Source of the DNA: Desulfurella acetivorans A63
GTDB lineage: Bacteria > Campylobacterota_A > Desulfurellia > Desulfurellales > Desulfurellaceae
Assembly (NCBI GenBank): GCA_000517565.1
Contig: CP007051.1
Span: 1,752,488-1,816,487 of the forward strand
DNA: 64,000 nucleotides
Reading direction: 5' to 3'
Positions 63,300 to 64,000 of the stretch are shown in pieces; the stretch's first letter is position 1; each line of letters begins with the position of its first letter. The translations under genes were made by a program, and so were the position numbers. Under the pieces are notes generated by a model. The model saw nothing but the letters and a program-made list of their open reading frames with translations, was not told the DNA's origin and did not search any database.

Positions 63300-63825
63300 A
63301 GGACAGTATTTAATAAAAGACTTCATAGACATAACAATAGAAAAAAACATACCTGAATTAAACGAGCTTGAAATAATTTACAAAGATATTAAAAAAACTC
63401 TATCATACAATGAACTATTAAATTTAATTGACACAAAAGTTATTCTTGATATGCACTGTGTAGATGGATGGAGTGTAGCAAATAATGAATTTGAAGGGAT
63501 AAGTATAAATACAATTGCCTATTTAGTAAATGCAGTAAATTTTAAATATATCGCTTTGCAATCAAGTGGTGGTTATAAAAGCTTTGTATTTAATGATGAT
63601 TCAATTATTAATAGTTTTATTTGTCTAAAAATAAATGGGAAACCTCTAAGCAAACCAAGAGGCTATCCTATGCGATTTGTGGCACCTAACTTATATGCTT
63701 ACAAATGGGTAAAATATTTAGAAAAAATCGAGTTTACGGATGATAAACCTTATGGTTATTGGGAAGATAGAGGTTATAGCCAAAAAGCGAGAGTAAATTT
63801 GCAAGAAAGATTTGAAAAAAACTAA
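63286..63825 (+). CDS. cytoplasmic sulfite-oxidase-type molybdopterin-domain protein
   Basis: 179 residues. LDMHCVDGWSVANNEFEG near residue 54 gives the Cys that ligates molybdenum in the family; LSKPRGYPMRFVAPNLYAYK near 122 and YGYWEDRGYS near 160 match the MsrP/YedY-type domain. There is no Tat or Sec signal peptide, so unlike MsrP it should be cytoplasmic. Overlaps yraN by 14 nt. Substrate unknown. Confidence 0.85.
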   Translation: MPLPKGQYLIKDFIDITIEKNIPELNELEIIYKDIKKTLSYNELLNLIDTKVILDMHCVDGWSVANNEFEGISINTIAYLVNAVNFKYIALQSSGGYKSFVFNDDSIINSFICLKINGKPLSKPRGYPMRFVAPNLYAYKWVKYLEKIEFTDDKPYGYWEDRGYSQKARVNLQERFEKN

Positions 63826-63849
63826 TTTTACAACTGTTCAATCACAACA

Positions 63850-63878
63850 TTGACTTTTTAAAATATCTAAAATATAAT
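63850..63878 (+). promoter_or_regulatory. promoter near the right edge
   Basis: TTGACT (63850-63855), 17-nt spacer, perfect TATAAT (63873-63878). Confidence 0.7.
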
Positions 63879-63885
63879 CTAGTTT

Positions 63886-64000
63886 GTGTGGGATATATTT
63901 CTAGACTCATTTAAAAAAAAATTAGACATCGAAGATATTGAAACAATATCTTTAATTGAAGCCAATAGTTTTAATAGCGAATTAATATCTCTTATAATAC
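63886..64000 (+). CDS. possible start of a gene cut by the window edge
   Basis: GTG at 63886 opens a frame running off the window (WDIFLDSFKKKLDIEDIETI as its beginning). The start lies only about 7 nt after the -10 box, so the mRNA would be leaderless. Product not recognised. Confidence 0.35.
   Translation, partial: MWDIFLDSFKKKLDIEDIETISLIEANSFNSELISLII

Overview
The window is a dense, AT-rich (about one third G+C by eye) bacterial chromosome segment with strong GGAGG-type ribosome binding sites and many 1-8 base gene overlaps. The gene content (acetate kinase/phosphotransacetylase, acetate transporter, pyruvate:ferredoxin oxidoreductase, PEP synthase, a eukaryotic-type citrate synthase next to methylcitrate-cycle genes, an exported tandem rhodanese) fits an anaerobic, acetate-using sulfur reducer. 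My best guess is Desulfurella or a close relative (Desulfurellales). This is inferred from gene content; no rRNA gene is present to confirm it.

Layout. 1-15.3 kb: ackA (cut by the left edge), pta, exported rhodanese, dnaN, a cupin, a small Lys/Ala-rich exported protein, a DUF815 ATPase, a YihY membrane protein, nifJ, an amidohydrolase, and the operon prpD-prpB-citrate synthase. 15.3-19.8 kb: a CsoR-controlled copper cluster in which three genes are broken: a cytochrome c (frameshift), CopA (internal deletion) and a Spy-like protein (in-frame stop). The glutaredoxin, CopZ and CsoR genes remain intact. 19.9-27.2 kb: small unknown proteins, a flavin disulfide reductase, a CpxP/CpxR/CpxA-like envelope module with an 11-nt-phased operator array, comEA, pfkA and cinA. 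27.2-27.8 kb: four tRNA genes (Lys, Glu, Val, Asp) with an HU gene inside the array.

28.1-34.7 kb: a five-gene polyphosphate operon, ppk2-CHAD-ppx/HD-degenerate ppx/HD-ppk1. 35.5-41.6 kb: the origin-type cluster rpmH-rnpA-yidD-yidC-mnmE-parS-mnmG-rsmG, with a perfect parS site but no dnaA or dnaN beside it. 41.6-51.1 kb (minus strand): an XRE-cupin regulator and satP sharing a palindromic regulatory region, envelope-sugar genes, a SufT-like protein, gatA, gatC, truA, tldD and ppsA. 51.3-60.0 kb: a His-rich exported protein, a K+ channel, an MBL hydrolase, a third Ppx/GppA, mrp, ahcY, metK and tRNA-Leu. 60.1-64 kb: ffh-rpsP-khpA-trmD-rplS-yraN (no rimM), a molybdopterin-domain protein, and a gene cut by the right edge.

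How the parts fit. Acetate enters through SatP and is activated by AckA/Pta. Citrate synthase and PFOR link acetyl-CoA to the TCA cycle and pyruvate, and PpsA feeds gluconeogenesis. PrpD/PrpB allow a methylcitrate route. Three points beyond routine annotation stand out. rnpA, truA and yraN appear to use non-standard start codons (ATT, ATT, CTG). Several protein genes (hup, cinA, metK) start 6-19 nt after a tRNA 3' end. The copper cluster is decaying while its regulator stays intact. I saw no CRISPR array, insertion sequence or prophage.
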